From: Bacteroides pyogenes DSM 20611 = JCM 6294
GTDB lineage: Bacteria; Bacteroidota; Bacteroidia; Bacteroidales; Bacteroidaceae
DNA length: 64,000 bases
Reading direction: 5' to 3'
Assembly: GCF_000428105.1 (NCBI RefSeq)
Contig: NZ_ATZH01000028.1
Coordinates: 1-64,000 of the forward strand
This document shows positions 63,947-64,000 of the stretch, piece by piece. The notes beneath the pieces are model-generated. The model searched no databases, was not told where the DNA came from, and saw only the letters and a program-made list of their open reading frames with translations. Positions within the stretch are counted from its first letter, which is position 1, and the number at the start of each line of letters is the position of its first letter. A program made the position numbers and the translations under genes.

Positions 63947-64000
63947 CTAATTTTTCGCTTCGGTTTTCGTCTGTTTTTTATTTCCCTGCATCGCAACAAC
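63947..64000 (-). CDS. Possible 3' end of a gene entering from the right edge
   Basis: The minus strand is open from the window edge for 17 codons (ending QTKTEAKN) to TAG at 63947-63949. Too short to identify. The last codons and stop are the part duplicated at 61828-61850, which is why it is recorded. Confidence 0.25.
   Translation of the reverse strand, partial: VVAMQGNKKQTKTEAKN

Larger units (their letters stand above)
61828..63963. repeat. 23-bp direct repeats bracketing a 2.1-kb AT-richer segment
   Basis: CCTGAACTAATTTTTCGCTT+TGG at 61828-61850 and CCTGAGCTAATTTTTCGCTT+CGG at 63941-63963 match at 21 of 23 positions. Between them lie one lipoprotein gene, a terminator and AT-rich DNA unlike the neighbouring operons. 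On the minus strand both copies end an open frame with the same codons (AAG/AAA-like Lys, Ala, Lys, Asn, stop TAG). That would fit insertion at the 3' end of a gene with duplication of that end. No integrase or transposase is seen. Confidence 0.6.

Overview
The window looks like chromosomal DNA of a gut- or oral-type Bacteroides (order Bacteroidales). Support comes from many upstream boxes of the form TAnnTTTG with a TTG/TTTG element about 20 bp before them (the promoter type read by the Bacteroidetes primary sigma factor), a complex I operon without the NADH-dehydrogenase module, a split formiminotransferase/cyclodeaminase histidine pathway, and families largely confined to the phylum (PG0541-type efflux partner, DUF5687-like permease). 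The species is not determined. I had no database access; names rest on motifs and remembered family sequences.

Layout. 1-650: end of an rRNA operon (5S gene, terminators) and a decayed transposase end. 825-2642 (-): membrane-anchored MutS-like ATPase. 3101-3987: a long non-coding array with a 22-bp period. 4475-5119: unknown secreted protein. 5384-11700: complete histidine-degradation operon (hutU, ftcD, hutI, fchA, hutH). 12258-18966: TetR-type regulator followed by a TolC/adaptor/RND efflux system and a small PII-like partner. 19097-22935: three-gene SGNH-SGNH-MBOAT cassette, probably for O-acylation of an envelope glycan. 23454-29884: aldo/keto reductase, dxs, a second 22-bp array, and trkA-trkH potassium uptake. 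30320-40862: small secreted ORF and the nuoA-B-CD-H-I-J-K-L-M-N operon. 40997-41760 (-): 58-residue membrane protein and a MarR regulator. 42170-43247: rpsF-rpsR-rplI. 43579-45616 (-): small lipoprotein and an acyl-CoA synthetase. 45728-49589: mtaB, LpxL-like acyltransferase, family 2 glycosyltransferase, methylglyoxal synthase. 49728-51737 (-): folB behind an ECF sigma-factor operon. 51848-53290: rRNA m5C methyltransferase. 53298-61783 (-): miaA, lipid kinase, kdsA, M16 peptidase, ABC permease and ATPase, NlpC/P60 lipoprotein. 61828-64000: an AT-richer segment with an orphan lipoprotein, bracketed by a 23-bp direct repeat.

Most genes are housekeeping or ordinary accessory functions. The least explained signal is non-coding: four intergenic loci (3101-3987, 26626-26780, about 29949-30110 and 49642-49695) carry tandem arrays with a 20-23-bp, mostly 21-22-bp, period. 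That is close to two turns of B-DNA. In the two best arrays each unit holds a small inverted repeat AACAGA/TCTGTT whose arms vary in a partly compensating way. A 106-bp palindromic element inside the efflux operon and the bracketed segment at the right edge are further candidates for mobile or acquired DNA.
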